This document shows, one piece after another, positions 27,053 through 34,904 of a stretch of DNA of 64,000 bases. The number at the start of each line of letters is the position of its first letter. Position 1 is the stretch's first letter. The notes below the pieces were generated by a model, which saw only the letters and a program-made list of their open reading frames with translations, was not told the origin of the DNA and did no database searches. The stretch is from the NCBI GenBank assembly GCA_021404525.1, contig JAAWWE010000001.1, positions 806,001 to 870,000 of the forward strand, in the 5' to 3' direction. The position numbers and the translations under genes were made by a program. This DNA comes from Rhodobiaceae bacterium. Its GTDB lineage: Bacteria > Pseudomonadota > Alphaproteobacteria > Parvibaculales > Parvibaculaceae.

Positions 27053-27948
27053 CGATCTGCCGGGTGATGGATCGCGAGAAAGGCGAGCATGGCCGTGGCA
27101 ATCTTCGCAGGTTGCTCGGGAAAGAGCGCATGTCCTGCATTGTCGATCTCAGCCACCGTCACCCGATCCCCAAATTCTTCCTTGAGCAGCACAGCTGTAT
27201 GTTCGGGCGGCGCTATCGTGTCATCCATGGCCTGAACGACAAGCAAGGGTGCAGTCCCCGCCCCCCAATAATCGTCCACAGACGTGTTGGCGACGGTCTC
27301 AATTTGCAGCAAAGCTGTCCGAAAAGACCAGCCGCCCATCCAATAGTCGGGAACCGGATTGCCTTCGCTGAAGAAACCGTACCGCACCTTTGGGCGTCGC
27401 CACCAATCGGGCATGAAGGTCCACAGGCTTTTCGAAAGCGCATCCCGAGCTTTTGGTGAGATCGGAACCTTGCCCCCTGCCGCTGCAAGAATGGTTGCGG
27501 CCACTTTTTCCGGATAGTCGGCGGCATAGGTGCGCGCAACCCGATTGCCGAAGGCGTGACCCAGCACAACGATCTTCTCGCCCGCCGGCACCTCATGCTC
27601 AACAATCTGATGCACGCCCCGCGCAAGATCATGATGGGTCATGCCCTCTGCATCCATCAGCGTGCTGTCGCCCATGCCCGGCGGATCAATTGCGATGGTG
27701 CGGTAACCTTGCCTATTAAGCGCAAGGGCTAACTCATTGAAATCGCTGGCCGCGCGCCCGAGGCTTGCCAGAAGAACGACCGAGGGCCCGGTGCCAGAGA
27801 CATAATATCCCCTGGTTTCCTCGCCACTGGTAAGCGTCGACAATGTGCCAATGGCCGGTCGGGGTGGCACGTAGGAATACCATAGGTAAAGCCCGCTTAG
27901 CGCCACCAGCACAACCAGGGTCAAAAGCCATTTCATCAACCAACTCAT
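27049..27948 (-). CDS. membrane-anchored alpha/beta hydrolase
   Basis: A 299-residue alpha/beta hydrolase with one N-terminal membrane segment (LLTLVVLVALSGLYLW). The fold's early strand reads VVLLASLGRAASDFNELA. The nucleophile-elbow position is GHAFGNRVA, with alanine where serine or aspartate would normally sit. The acid region is VVQAMDDTIAPPEHT and the histidine is in NAGHALFPEQP. The absent nucleophile means it may not be a classic hydrolase. ATG 27946-27948 has AAGGGGAC upstream. It follows the dehalogenase-like gene by 28 bp on the same strand. Confidence 0.8.
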   Translation of the reverse strand: MSWLMKWLLTLVVLVALSGLYLWYSYVPPRPAIGTLSTLTSGEETRGYYVSGTGPSVVLLASLGRAASDFNELALALNRQGYRTIAIDPPGMGDSTLMDAEGMTHHDLARGVHQIVEHEVPAGEKIVVLGHAFGNRVARTYAADYPEKVAATILAAAGGKVPISPKARDALSKSLWTFMPDWWRRPKVRYGFFSEGNPVPDYWMGGWSFRTALLQIETVANTSVDDYWGAGTAPLLVVQAMDDTIAPPEHTAVLLKEEFGDRVTVAEIDNAGHALFPEQPAKIATAMLAFLAIHHPADR

Positions 27949-27976
27949 ATCCGTCCCCTTACGCACCGAGGGCAGC

Positions 27977-28978
27977 TTAAGGATTGGCTTCAATGAAATC
28001 CATGATGACCGTTGCAAGGGCGTCTGGTTGGTCGTGCTGGAGAAAGTGGCCACCCGTTTTGATGGTTGTGTGAGGCTGACCTTTGGCTCCAGGCACTTCC
28101 TCCTGGAACCGCTTCTCGCCGCCCGCCGTAACAGGGTCCATGTCACTAAAGGCCGTGAGGAAAGGTTTCTCCCATTTGTGGAAGACCTCCCAGGCAGCTC
28201 TGTTCGCCGGGATCGCCGGATTGTCAGGAATGATAGGCACCAGCGACGGGAATTTGCGCGCGCCTGCCATATACTCATCGCTCGGGAATGGGGCATCGAA
28301 AGCGGCGGCTTCTTCGTCAGAAATCCCCACCGGCGAGCTATTTTTGACCATATTTGACACAACAAAATCAGTGGCTTCTGCAGCAAACTTCACCCAATGC
28401 AAGAAGCCCATTCCATTTGTGTTTTCTACGAAATGCTGACCTAGGTTTTCCGCTGTAGGCACCTCAATACTCTCATAATAAGCGTGCATCTTCGGCGCGA
28501 GCTCCAAAGGAACGCCTTCAGCATCCGGCAAACCCGTATTGCCAATGCAAACCCGGGCAAACCGCGCCTCATTCTCAGCAACCACACGGAGACCAATCAG
28601 CCCACCCCAATCCTGGCCAAAGAAGGTCACGTTCTGCAGATCGAGCTGCGTGACCAAGGAAGTCACCCACCCCACGTGGCGGGCATAGGTGTAGTCATCT
28701 GTGCTCGAAGGCTTGTCCGAACGACCGAAGCCGATGAGGTCGGGACAAATGACCCGATAGCCTTTGGCAGTGAAAAGCGGGATCATTTTTCGATAAAGAT
28801 AAGACCAGACCGGTTGTCCATGCATGGCGAGGATGAGAGGCCCGTCTTTTGGCCCTTCATCCACATAATGCATCCGCACTTTATGGCCCTCTCCATCATC
28901 GACATCACAATAGTGCGGCTCAAACGGAAAGAGAGGGAGGTTTTCAAAGCGCTCTTCGGGGGTGCGTAGGACTTCCAT
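27977..28978 (-). CDS. haloalkane dehalogenase-like alpha/beta hydrolase (HLD-I type)
   Basis: A 333-residue protein with the layout of subfamily I haloalkane dehalogenases, which hydrolyse carbon-halogen bonds to alcohols. The oxyanion block is HGQPVWSYLYRKM (H53). The nucleophile is D123 followed by W124 in GQDWGGLIGL, where the tryptophan after the aspartate is the halide-stabilising residue of the family. The acid is D279 or D281 in FSDMDPVTAGG, and the base is H311 in GGHFLQ. Q55 sits where DhlA has a glutamate. Epoxide hydrolase is the main alternative. The gene is divergent from a TetR gene and heads an operon with the membrane hydrolase. Confidence 0.75.
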   Translation of the reverse strand: MEVLRTPEERFENLPLFPFEPHYCDVDDGEGHKVRMHYVDEGPKDGPLILAMHGQPVWSYLYRKMIPLFTAKGYRVICPDLIGFGRSDKPSSTDDYTYARHVGWVTSLVTQLDLQNVTFFGQDWGGLIGLRVVAENEARFARVCIGNTGLPDAEGVPLELAPKMHAYYESIEVPTAENLGQHFVENTNGMGFLHWVKFAAEATDFVVSNMVKNSSPVGISDEEAAAFDAPFPSDEYMAGARKFPSLVPIIPDNPAIPANRAAWEVFHKWEKPFLTAFSDMDPVTAGGEKRFQEEVPGAKGQPHTTIKTGGHFLQHDQPDALATVIMDFIEANP

Positions 28979-29005
28979 GGACGTCTCCGATTATTGGTTA
29001 CGCAC

Positions 29006-29034
29006 ATAGGAACTTCTGACATGTCGCATGTCAA
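29006..29034 (-). promoter_or_regulatory. candidate promoter of the dehalogenase operon
   Basis: On the minus strand, TTGACA (29029-29034), a perfect -35 match, is followed after 17 bp by TCCTAT (29006-29011), a weak -10 match. The start codon of the dehalogenase-like gene is 28 bp further on, with a CGGAGA ribosome-binding site in between. The element overlaps a perfect palindrome. Confidence 0.5.
29017..29033. promoter_or_regulatory. candidate TetR operator
   Basis: TGACATG-TCG-CATGTCA is a perfect 17-bp palindrome with 7-bp arms. It lies 38 bp upstream of the dehalogenase-like start and overlaps the -35 box and spacer of its promoter. The divergent neighbour is a TetR-family regulator, and such regulators often bind operators of this size next to their own gene. 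Confidence 0.6.
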
Positions 29035-29262
29035 TTCATATCTTTGTGACGAAATTTGGAAAGGGTTCGTAACTGTGGCGCCTCACGATAGCCTGGCACC
29101 CTCGCCCGTCGACGATCCTCTGCATCGAGATATGACAGCAACAGGATCGAAGAAGGCCTCGCAGTGACGACGTATTTTCAAACCCCACTGGTTTGACAGC
29201 GCAGAAACAGCTAATCGTATTTTCCCAATGGAATGCGGAGGATGGTCTGGGTGAGTGACGCG

Positions 29263-29838
29263 ATGTTGGAAAAGAAGCGGCGCAATGCAAAGTCGCATGA
29301 AGCCATACTCGAGGCCACCATCAGCTTGCTGGGGTCATCCGGCTATGTAGATTTCTCGATAGAGAAGGTCGCCGCAAAGGCGGGCGTTGGGAAGCAAACA
29401 ATTTATCGCTGGTGGCCAACGCGCGCCGATCTCGTTCTGGAGGTTTGGCGTGATCGACTGTTGCCACCAATGCCTCCCTATGACGGAAAGACTGCGCTCC
29501 CAACCTATTTGGGAAACTCCCTGCTTGCTTTTGGACAACAGATCAGCCGCACAGATTGCCGGCAGGCAGCCATCTGCATACTGGCCGAGGCCCATCGCGA
29601 CCCTGACCTACACCAGCGTATGGCTGAAGCGGTTTATCTACCCCGAATTAGTCTTATCAAACGGGCTTTTCAGGAAGCACAAGAGTCAGGTGCCTACCCC
29701 AAAGACATAAATGTCGATGTGGCGATTGACGCACTTTACGGAGCTGTTTGGTACAAGGTGCTTATCCGTTTCGAAACCGTCGATCGCAGCTATATCGAAA
29801 CCCTCGTAGGCCAGTACCTCAATCAAGCCTCGGGCTAA
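29263..29838 (+). CDS. TetR-family transcriptional regulator
   Basis: About 191 residues from ATG 29263, which has GGTGAG 8 nt upstream; ATG 29233 would add ten. The N-terminal helix-turn-helix reads FSIEKVAAKAGVGKQTIYRWWPTRADL within the first 60 residues. The C-terminal ligand-binding domain is helical and of the TetR_C type. It is divergent from the dehalogenase-like gene and upstream of the BVMO on the same strand. It probably controls one or both, plus itself. Confidence 0.85.
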   Translation: MLEKKRRNAKSHEAILEATISLLGSSGYVDFSIEKVAAKAGVGKQTIYRWWPTRADLVLEVWRDRLLPPMPPYDGKTALPTYLGNSLLAFGQQISRTDCRQAAICILAEAHRDPDLHQRMAEAVYLPRISLIKRAFQEAQESGAYPKDINVDVAIDALYGAVWYKVLIRFETVDRSYIETLVGQYLNQASG

Positions 29839-29972
29839 CGCTTCCCGACGATTTGAAACTAGACAATACGCACCGTCTCGTCTAACCTCCAAAGCTCTAG
29901 AGCGGCCCGCGCTGAGAGATCAATTGCCGCTACCAACCGCAAATTGATTTTCTGCATGAGCGTGGGGGAAAA

Positions 29973-31445
29973 ATGGCTAAAGGCTCCAAAAGAAAAGTAT
30001 CAGTAGCAATCGTTGGTGGGGGGTTCGGAGGCGTTGGTGCGGCCATCCGATTGCTGGAGGCCGGAATCACGGATCTCACCATTTTTGAGCGGAATGAAGG
30101 GATCGGCGGCGTATGGCAGGCAAACAGCTATCCTGGAGCGGCCTGCGATGTCCCGTCTCATCTCTATTCGTTCTCTTTTGCTCCGGGGACAGAATGGTCA
30201 AGACGCTACGCTCCCCAGGCTGACATAGAGAAATATCTCAACACACTCGTCGATGATTTCGGCGTGCGCCCACATGTCCGCTGTAAGACAGCTGTAGAAA
30301 GCGCACATTTTGACGTTGAGACAAAATCCTGGCGGGTTCAAAGCAGCGACGGGCAAACCCGAAACTTTGATATATTAATCTCCGCTTGCGGACAGCTTTC
30401 CAATCCGTCCATTCCCAAGCTCAATGGCATGGATCAATTTGAGGGACCAAGCTTTCATTCAGCGACTTGGGATCATTCCTTTGATTTCAGTGGAAAGCGT
30501 GTCGCAGTGGTGGGAACAGGCGCCAGTGCCATTCAATTTGTCCCGGAGATCGCGAAACAGGCGGCCCAGGTCGATATCTATCAACGCTCTGCCCCCTGGA
30601 TTTTGCACAAGTTTGACCGCGAATACGCAAACTGGGAAAGACGCCTCTTTAATCGTTTTCCAATGCGCGTCGCGTTAAGCCGTCGCTTCTTCTTTTCTGT
30701 CTTCGAGATATTGACCTATGGCTTTACGTCTCGACATTGGTTGCTCAAGCCCATGCAAACCCTTTCAAATGCATACCGCAAAAAGGAGTTGGGGGATGAT
30801 CCCGAGTTGCTCGCGAAAGCCACACCAGACTATCAAATCGGCTGCAAGCGGGCATTGTTTTCTAATGATTGGTATCCAACCCTAAAACGTCCGAATATCG
30901 AGCTGGTTCACGGTTCGTCACCTAGCGTGACCAAACAAGGACTAATTGATGCGGAAGGCGTTGAGCGGCCCGCCGATGTTATTGTCTGGGGCACAGGTTT
31001 TGAGCCGTTAGACTTCGTCGCTCCGATGGAAATCTATGGTCTTGAAGGGACTGAGTTAAGCGAGGCTTGGAATGGCAGGCCTGAGGCATACCTGGGAACA
31101 ACGGTATCTGGGTTTCCAAACATGTTCATCATGTATGGCCCCAATACAAACCATGGCTCTGGCTCTGTGCCTTACTCCAATGAGTGTCAGTACAATTACA
31201 TTCTCGACGCCATAAAACACCTGGAAGACGGCAGTTATGGCTATCTCGATCTCAAGTCAGATGTTTTGGCCAAATGGCGGTCTGAAATGGAGAAGCGCAG
31301 TGCCGAAACGGTTTGGACAAAGGGCGGCTGCTCTTCTTGGTATGTGACAGAACAAGGTGTGAATACCAATAACTGGCCCGGTCCCTGGCTGGAGTACAAG
31401 CGCCGGACCAAAAAGGTCGTTCCAGGCGAGTATGATTTTGTCTGA
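29973..31445 (+). CDS. Baeyer-Villiger-type flavin monooxygenase
   Basis: A 490-residue FAD/NADPH monooxygenase. The first Rossmann motif is IVGGGFGGVGAAIRL (residues 13-27). The BVMO fingerprint FxGxxxHxxxW is seen as F156 E G158, H162, W166, with aspartate instead of proline at 167. The second Rossmann motif is VVGTGASAIQFVPEI. It would insert oxygen next to a ketone to make an ester or lactone. An alpha/beta hydrolase that could open such esters is 2 kb away. Confidence 0.88.
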   Translation: MAKGSKRKVSVAIVGGGFGGVGAAIRLLEAGITDLTIFERNEGIGGVWQANSYPGAACDVPSHLYSFSFAPGTEWSRRYAPQADIEKYLNTLVDDFGVRPHVRCKTAVESAHFDVETKSWRVQSSDGQTRNFDILISACGQLSNPSIPKLNGMDQFEGPSFHSATWDHSFDFSGKRVAVVGTGASAIQFVPEIAKQAAQVDIYQRSAPWILHKFDREYANWERRLFNRFPMRVALSRRFFFSVFEILTYGFTSRHWLLKPMQTLSNAYRKKELGDDPELLAKATPDYQIGCKRALFSNDWYPTLKRPNIELVHGSSPSVTKQGLIDAEGVERPADVIVWGTGFEPLDFVAPMEIYGLEGTELSEAWNGRPEAYLGTTVSGFPNMFIMYGPNTNHGSGSVPYSNECQYNYILDAIKHLEDGSYGYLDLKSDVLAKWRSEMEKRSAETVWTKGGCSSWYVTEQGVNTNNWPGPWLEYKRRTKKVVPGEYDFV

Positions 31446-31651
31446 TTGAAGAAAGAACAACGAGGATATCGCGCCTGAACGGACGATCGAACTTGGGCGA
31501 AACCTTGGAGAGGCAACCGGCGTGCAGCGGCCGAGATGTCGCTTTTGCTCTGCTCAGGTCAGCCCACTCGGCTGACTGCATGCTAAGATCTGACTTTAGC
31601 GAGGATGGCCAAATGCTTCGGCCACCATGCAAAAACCGCAAAGTCAAATAA

Positions 31652-31728
31652 TGGTCGGGGCAGCAAGATTCGAACTTGCGACCCCCTGGTCCCAAACCAG
31701 GTGCGCTACCAGACTGCGCCATGCCCCG
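31652..31728 (-). tRNA. tRNA-Pro (TGG)
   Basis: A 77-nt cloverleaf on the minus strand with encoded CCA at 31652-31654. The acceptor arms CGGGGCA and TGCCCCG pair fully. The anticodon stem CCTGG/CCAGG encloses TTTGGGA, giving anticodon TGG at 31692-31694. The T loop reads TTCGAAT. Confidence 0.96.
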
Positions 31729-31792
31729 ATGGCGCCTTGTTACCGCCCCTTTGCTTTTGGTGCAATGCCAAAAACAAGAAAATCAGCGGAAT

Positions 31793-32266
31793 TCAGGACG
31801 GAATCGCATCCTTTTCCTTATGACGCTGCATTAATTTGAAAACACCCGTCGCGCGAAGCACGGACCGGTTGCCCACATAGAGCTCTGCTTCACAAAAGGC
31901 GACCGATGAAGTCGCTCGGGTCACCCGTGCGGTGCCTTCCAGCCATTCACCCGGGCGAGCTGACGAGAGAAAATCTGAGTTCATCCGTGCGGTAAGCGCC
32001 ACAGTCTTGGTTTCCAGGTAAACCGCGGTTCCTAAAAGCCCATCAGCAAACGCCATCAGCATGCCACCATGGGTGATGCCCTTGGAGTTACAGTGGCGCC
32101 GCTGGACCCGGACGCCATGCCAAAAGCCCGCGTCAGTTGTTTTGTGGAAAAACGGCCCATTATGGCTGGTGTAAGGGCCACGCGTGGTGGACTCCTGAAA
32201 TCCCGCTGGCGGGTCCCAAGGAAATTCATCATCGCTTAATTCGGTATTTTTTTGAGAATTTGACAT
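31793..32266 (-). CDS. PaaI-type hotdog thioesterase
   Basis: A 157-residue single-hotdog thioesterase, which cleaves acyl-CoA to the free acid. The active-site helix is seen as SKGITHGGMLMAFADGLLG, with the HGG motif typical of PaaI/YdiI-type enzymes, followed by TVALTARMNSDFLSSARPG. I chose ATG 32264-32266, giving MSNSQKN; the frame is open to 32404. It is separated by 58 bp from the cold-shock gene upstream. The substrate is unknown. Confidence 0.82.
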   Translation of the reverse strand: MSNSQKNTELSDDEFPWDPPAGFQESTTRGPYTSHNGPFFHKTTDAGFWHGVRVQRRHCNSKGITHGGMLMAFADGLLGTAVYLETKTVALTARMNSDFLSSARPGEWLEGTARVTRATSSVAFCEAELYVGNRSVLRATGVFKLMQRHKEKDAIPS

Positions 32267-32324
32267 GGCTCTGCTTAAACCAGGTACGCGCAGATTGCAC
32301 CCAAGCTCAGTCTCGCTTTGCGGC

Positions 32325-32897
32325 CTAATGCCTATCTTCAGGTGTATCGCTGGATGACATCTCGGCAGAGATCTCCGCGACCATGAGCCCTTTTGGTCCT
32401 TCACCGAACCGCACGCTTACCTCTTGACCCGGAACAAGCTCCCGTACACCAAAGCGGCGCAAGGTTTCCATATGGACGAAAATGTCTGGTGTCCCGTCAC
32501 CGCGGGTAACAAATCCATAGCCTCTGGCGCGGTTGAACCATTTAACAACGGCAACTTCAAAATCCCCCACGGGCACAACCGCTGTCTCGGGATTTTTGTC
32601 TGCGGGGCGAATCGGAGCTGACTGCACAGCCGTACTGTCATCAACTTCAAGAATTTTAGAAGCCTGCATACCCTTCGGCCGTTTTACAGCCTCACAGGTA
32701 ATCGTGGCGCCCTCCTCCAGTGTCTCTCGACCAAACTGCCGTAAGCAGGATGAGTGCACCAATACGTCCGCAGCACCATCATCTGGCACCAAGAACCCGT
32801 ACCCCTTTACCGAATCCAACCACTTAACAACGCCGTGTATTTCTACAGTCGTTTCGGGTGATTCACCGGTGGATTCGAATTGTTCTTCCATCCCCAC
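32325..32897 (-). CDS. cold-shock protein with two CSD domains
   Basis: A 190-residue protein (or 188 from ATG 32889-32891). Two cold-shock domains are joined by an acidic linker. The first (residues 18-85) shows [19 protein letters not shown] and VLVHSS. The second (residues 115-180) shows [19 protein letters not shown] and [10 protein letters not shown]. Both keep the aromatic RNP1/RNP2-type residues that bind single-stranded nucleic acid. The tandem form is common in Caulobacter and Rhizobiales. It is divergent from the Mrp-like operon. Confidence 0.9.
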   Translation of the reverse strand: MGMEEQFESTGESPETTVEIHGVVKWLDSVKGYGFLVPDDGAADVLVHSSCLRQFGRETLEEGATITCEAVKRPKGMQASKILEVDDSTAVQSAPIRPADKNPETAVVPVGDFEVAVVKWFNRARGYGFVTRGDGTPDIFVHMETLRRFGVRELVPGQEVSVRFGEGPKGLMVAEISAEMSSSDTPEDRH

Positions 32898-33221
32898 CCC
32901 GAAATCAGACCGGATATCGCGCTGTTCCTCGAACTGTTCATGCCCGCGACAGACCGGCCGTTCTTGATCTTCAGTGTGCCCCCCCCAAGAGGCAATGGTT
33001 AACTATACAGAATTTTGAGCCCTGGTGGAACCCGGTAACGCAGGTTTTGCAATTGGCAGGCGCCAGTGCCCACATGCCTTGCAGGCTTAACGATGAGCGA
33101 TTAAGAAAAGGGATGAACTGTTCGAGGTAACCGCACAATAAGCGGCGCCTAAACAGTTCATTTCGAGGATCAGCGCAGCAACCAAAAAAACAAGGTGCGC
33201 TTTTAGTCCGAAAGCAGGGGA
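32898..33221. other. 324-bp divergent intergenic region
   Basis: It separates the cold-shock gene (minus) from the Mrp-like operon (plus) and should hold both promoters. I see no reading frame that looks coding. The one clear structure is the nested inverted repeat at 33113-33161, listed separately. No confident -35/-10 pair could be picked by eye. Confidence 0.6.
33113..33161 (+). repeat. nested inverted repeat in the Mrp operon leader
   Basis: ATGAACTGTT (33113-33122) is exactly complementary to AACAGTTCAT (33152-33161). Inside, CCGC (33131-33134) pairs with GCGG (33142-33145). In RNA this could fold as a long stem with internal loops, ending about 60 nt before the mrpE start. TTCGAGG is also repeated directly just after the left arm and after the right arm. 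It could be an operator pair or a structured leader. Confidence 0.5.
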
Positions 33222-33701
33222 ATGATTCACGCCGTCACTATGGGCCTTGGCCTTTTTGGGCTCTGGCTTCTTCTATCCGGGTTTCTAGACAATACTCTTT
33301 TGCTCGGGCTTGGGGTCGCGTCTTGCGTCGCGTGTGTGTATATCGCGGCGCGGATGGAAGTCGTCGACCATGAATCGGTCCCGCTCCAACTGAAGTTTGG
33401 TGTATTTGGATACCTTTTTTGGCTCTCCGCTGAGATAGGGAAAGCAAACTGGGCAGTGACAAAAGTCATTCTCTCTCCGCGTATGCGTCTTAGTCAGCGC
33501 ATGATCACGGTGCCCTCAAGTCAGACAACAGATGTTGGCAGGGTGACCTTCGCCAACTCGATTACACTCACACCAGGAACTATCACCGTTGAAACCGAGC
33601 ACCATTCGTTTCTTGTCCATGCGTTGACGGACGAGGCTGCGGATATGGAAGCGCTGACCGATATGGGGGACCGGGTGTCCGCCGTGGAGAACCGCACCTG
33701 A
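33222..33701 (+). CDS. mrpE: Mrp-type Na+/H+ antiporter subunit E
   Basis: A 159-residue MrpE/MnhE protein. Two N-terminal membrane helices (LGLFGLWLLLSGFL and LLGLGVASCVACVYIA) precede the conserved ANWAVTKVILSPRM and the cytoplasmic block FANSITLTPGTITVE, the most diagnostic piece of the family. It is the first gene of a tightly packed operon. Its TGA overlaps the mrpF ATG by one base. Confidence 0.9.
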   Translation: MIHAVTMGLGLFGLWLLLSGFLDNTLLLGLGVASCVACVYIAARMEVVDHESVPLQLKFGVFGYLFWLSAEIGKANWAVTKVILSPRMRLSQRMITVPSSQTTDVGRVTFANSITLTPGTITVETEHHSFLVHALTDEAADMEALTDMGDRVSAVENRT

Positions 33702-34003
33702 TGTTTACAGCAGCAACCATGGCGGTATCAGTGACGATGGCGCTCATTCTCATTCGGGCTTTCCTCGGCCCAACCGTCTATGACCGCATATTAGCTGTAA
33801 ACGCTTTCGGGACCGTGACCGTCTTGATTATTGGTCTCATAGGCTTCCTGACCGAGCGTCCGGAATTTCTCGACATTGCCCTTCTCTACGCGCTGATCAA
33901 TTTCGTCGGAACGATCGCAATCCTGAAATTCTTCAGGTATCGCGCTCTCGGCCGGACATCCGAAACAAACGGTTCGGCAAACAACGGGAGCGCGACAGAG
34001 TGA
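33701..34003 (+). CDS. mrpF: Mrp-type Na+/H+ antiporter subunit F
   Basis: A 100-residue MrpF/MnhF protein with three membrane helices. Landmarks are LIRAFLGPTVYDRILAVNAF and EFLDIALLYALINFVGTIAI, both typical of the family. It overlaps mrpE by one base and mrpG by four (GTGA). Confidence 0.9.
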   Translation: MFTAATMAVSVTMALILIRAFLGPTVYDRILAVNAFGTVTVLIIGLIGFLTERPEFLDIALLYALINFVGTIAILKFFRYRALGRTSETNGSANNGSATE

Positions 34004-34347
34004 TAGACCTTGCTCTCGACATCGCCAGCTGGATCTCCTTTGCGCTGGGCGGCTTCTTCTTAATTGTGGGCGCCATCGGCATGATCCGACTGCCAGATTT
34101 TTGGTCACGGCTCCATGGCGCCGGTGTGATCGACACCGCCGGAGCCGAGCTCATTCTACTGGGCATGATGTTCCAGGCGGGCCTCACCCAGGTAACCATT
34201 AAACTCATCCTGATTGGCTTGTTCGTCTTCCTCACAAGCCCGACAGGCACCCACGCAGTCGCTAACGCAGCTTATGTTGCCGGCATTCGTCCACTCGGCG
34301 AGGTCAAGAACGATAAAGACGAAGACACGAAAGGGGCTGAGTCATAG
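34000..34347 (+). CDS. mrpG: Mrp-type Na+/H+ antiporter subunit G
   Basis: A 115-residue MrpG/MnhG protein with three membrane helices. It shows the family block GAIGMIRLPDFWSRLHGAGV and LFVFLTSPTGTHAVANAAY. It starts with GTG at 34000 within the mrpF stop. The last bases of its frame form the apparent ATA start of the next gene. Confidence 0.9.
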   Translation: MIDLALDIASWISFALGGFFLIVGAIGMIRLPDFWSRLHGAGVIDTAGAELILLGMMFQAGLTQVTIKLILIGLFVFLTSPTGTHAVANAAYVAGIRPLGEVKNDKDEDTKGAES

Positions 34348-34904
34348 AAGCCTATATCGACATCATCCTGTTCAGTTTTCTGATCGTAACCGCCTTCGCG
34401 ATTATGAAGCTGCGAAACCTGTTCGCTGTGGTCATGCTGTCCGGTGTTTTCAGCCTGCTTTCAGCAGGTCTCTTTGTTGCCATGGATGCCGTGGACGTTG
34501 CCTTTACCGAGGCTGCCGTTGGCGCTGGCATTTCGACGGTTCTCATGCTCGGGACCCTTGCCCTCACCCGCCAGGAAGAAAAGCCGGCGCAACATTCAAG
34601 AGCGTTGCCGCTGCTGGTGGTGTTTGTGACCGGTGCCGCCCTGCTTTATGGCACCGCCGACCTGCCCCCATTCGGGTCTGCCGATACGCCCGTTCAGCGG
34701 CATGTAGCTCCAGAATATATTGAGCGCACACCCACAGAAATTGACATACCCAACATTGTGACCGCCGTCCTTGCCTCCTACCGGGGCTATGACACGCTGG
34801 GCGAAGTCGTCGTTATCTTCACTGCGGGAATCGCGGTGATCGTGCTGCTTCACAGCTCGACACGCCGCAGACGCGAGGAAGATGGTGAGGAGGCAGATAC
34901 CTAA
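34344..34904 (+). CDS. MrpA C-terminal-domain protein (MbhD + MbhE-like fusion), apparent ATA start
   Basis: About 186 residues. The N-terminal DUF4040 domain (residues 1-80) has MKLRNLFAVVMLSGVFSLL and VGAGISTVLMLGTLAL, like MbhD and the MrpA C-terminus. Residues 130-170, with VLASYRGYDTLGEVVVIF, match MbhE and the extreme C-terminus of MrpA. The first standard start codon is ATG 34404, but this would cut away the first membrane helix (IDIILFSFLIVTAFAI). Upstream to the in-frame TGA at 34338 there is no ATG, GTG or TTG. An ATA at 34344 is 7 nt after AAGGGG and overlaps the mrpG stop, so I take it as the start. Confidence 0.8.
   Translation: MEAYIDIILFSFLIVTAFAIMKLRNLFAVVMLSGVFSLLSAGLFVAMDAVDVAFTEAAVGAGISTVLMLGTLALTRQEEKPAQHSRALPLLVVFVTGAALLYGTADLPPFGSADTPVQRHVAPEYIERTPTEIDIPNIVTAVLASYRGYDTLGEVVVIFTAGIAVIVLLHSSTRRRREEDGEEADT

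Noticed and set aside
34404..34904. ATG 34404 as the start of the MrpA C-terminal-type gene
   Set aside because: It deletes the first membrane helix and has no ribosome-binding site at a proper distance; the upstream ATA has both reading-frame and Shine-Dalgarno support.
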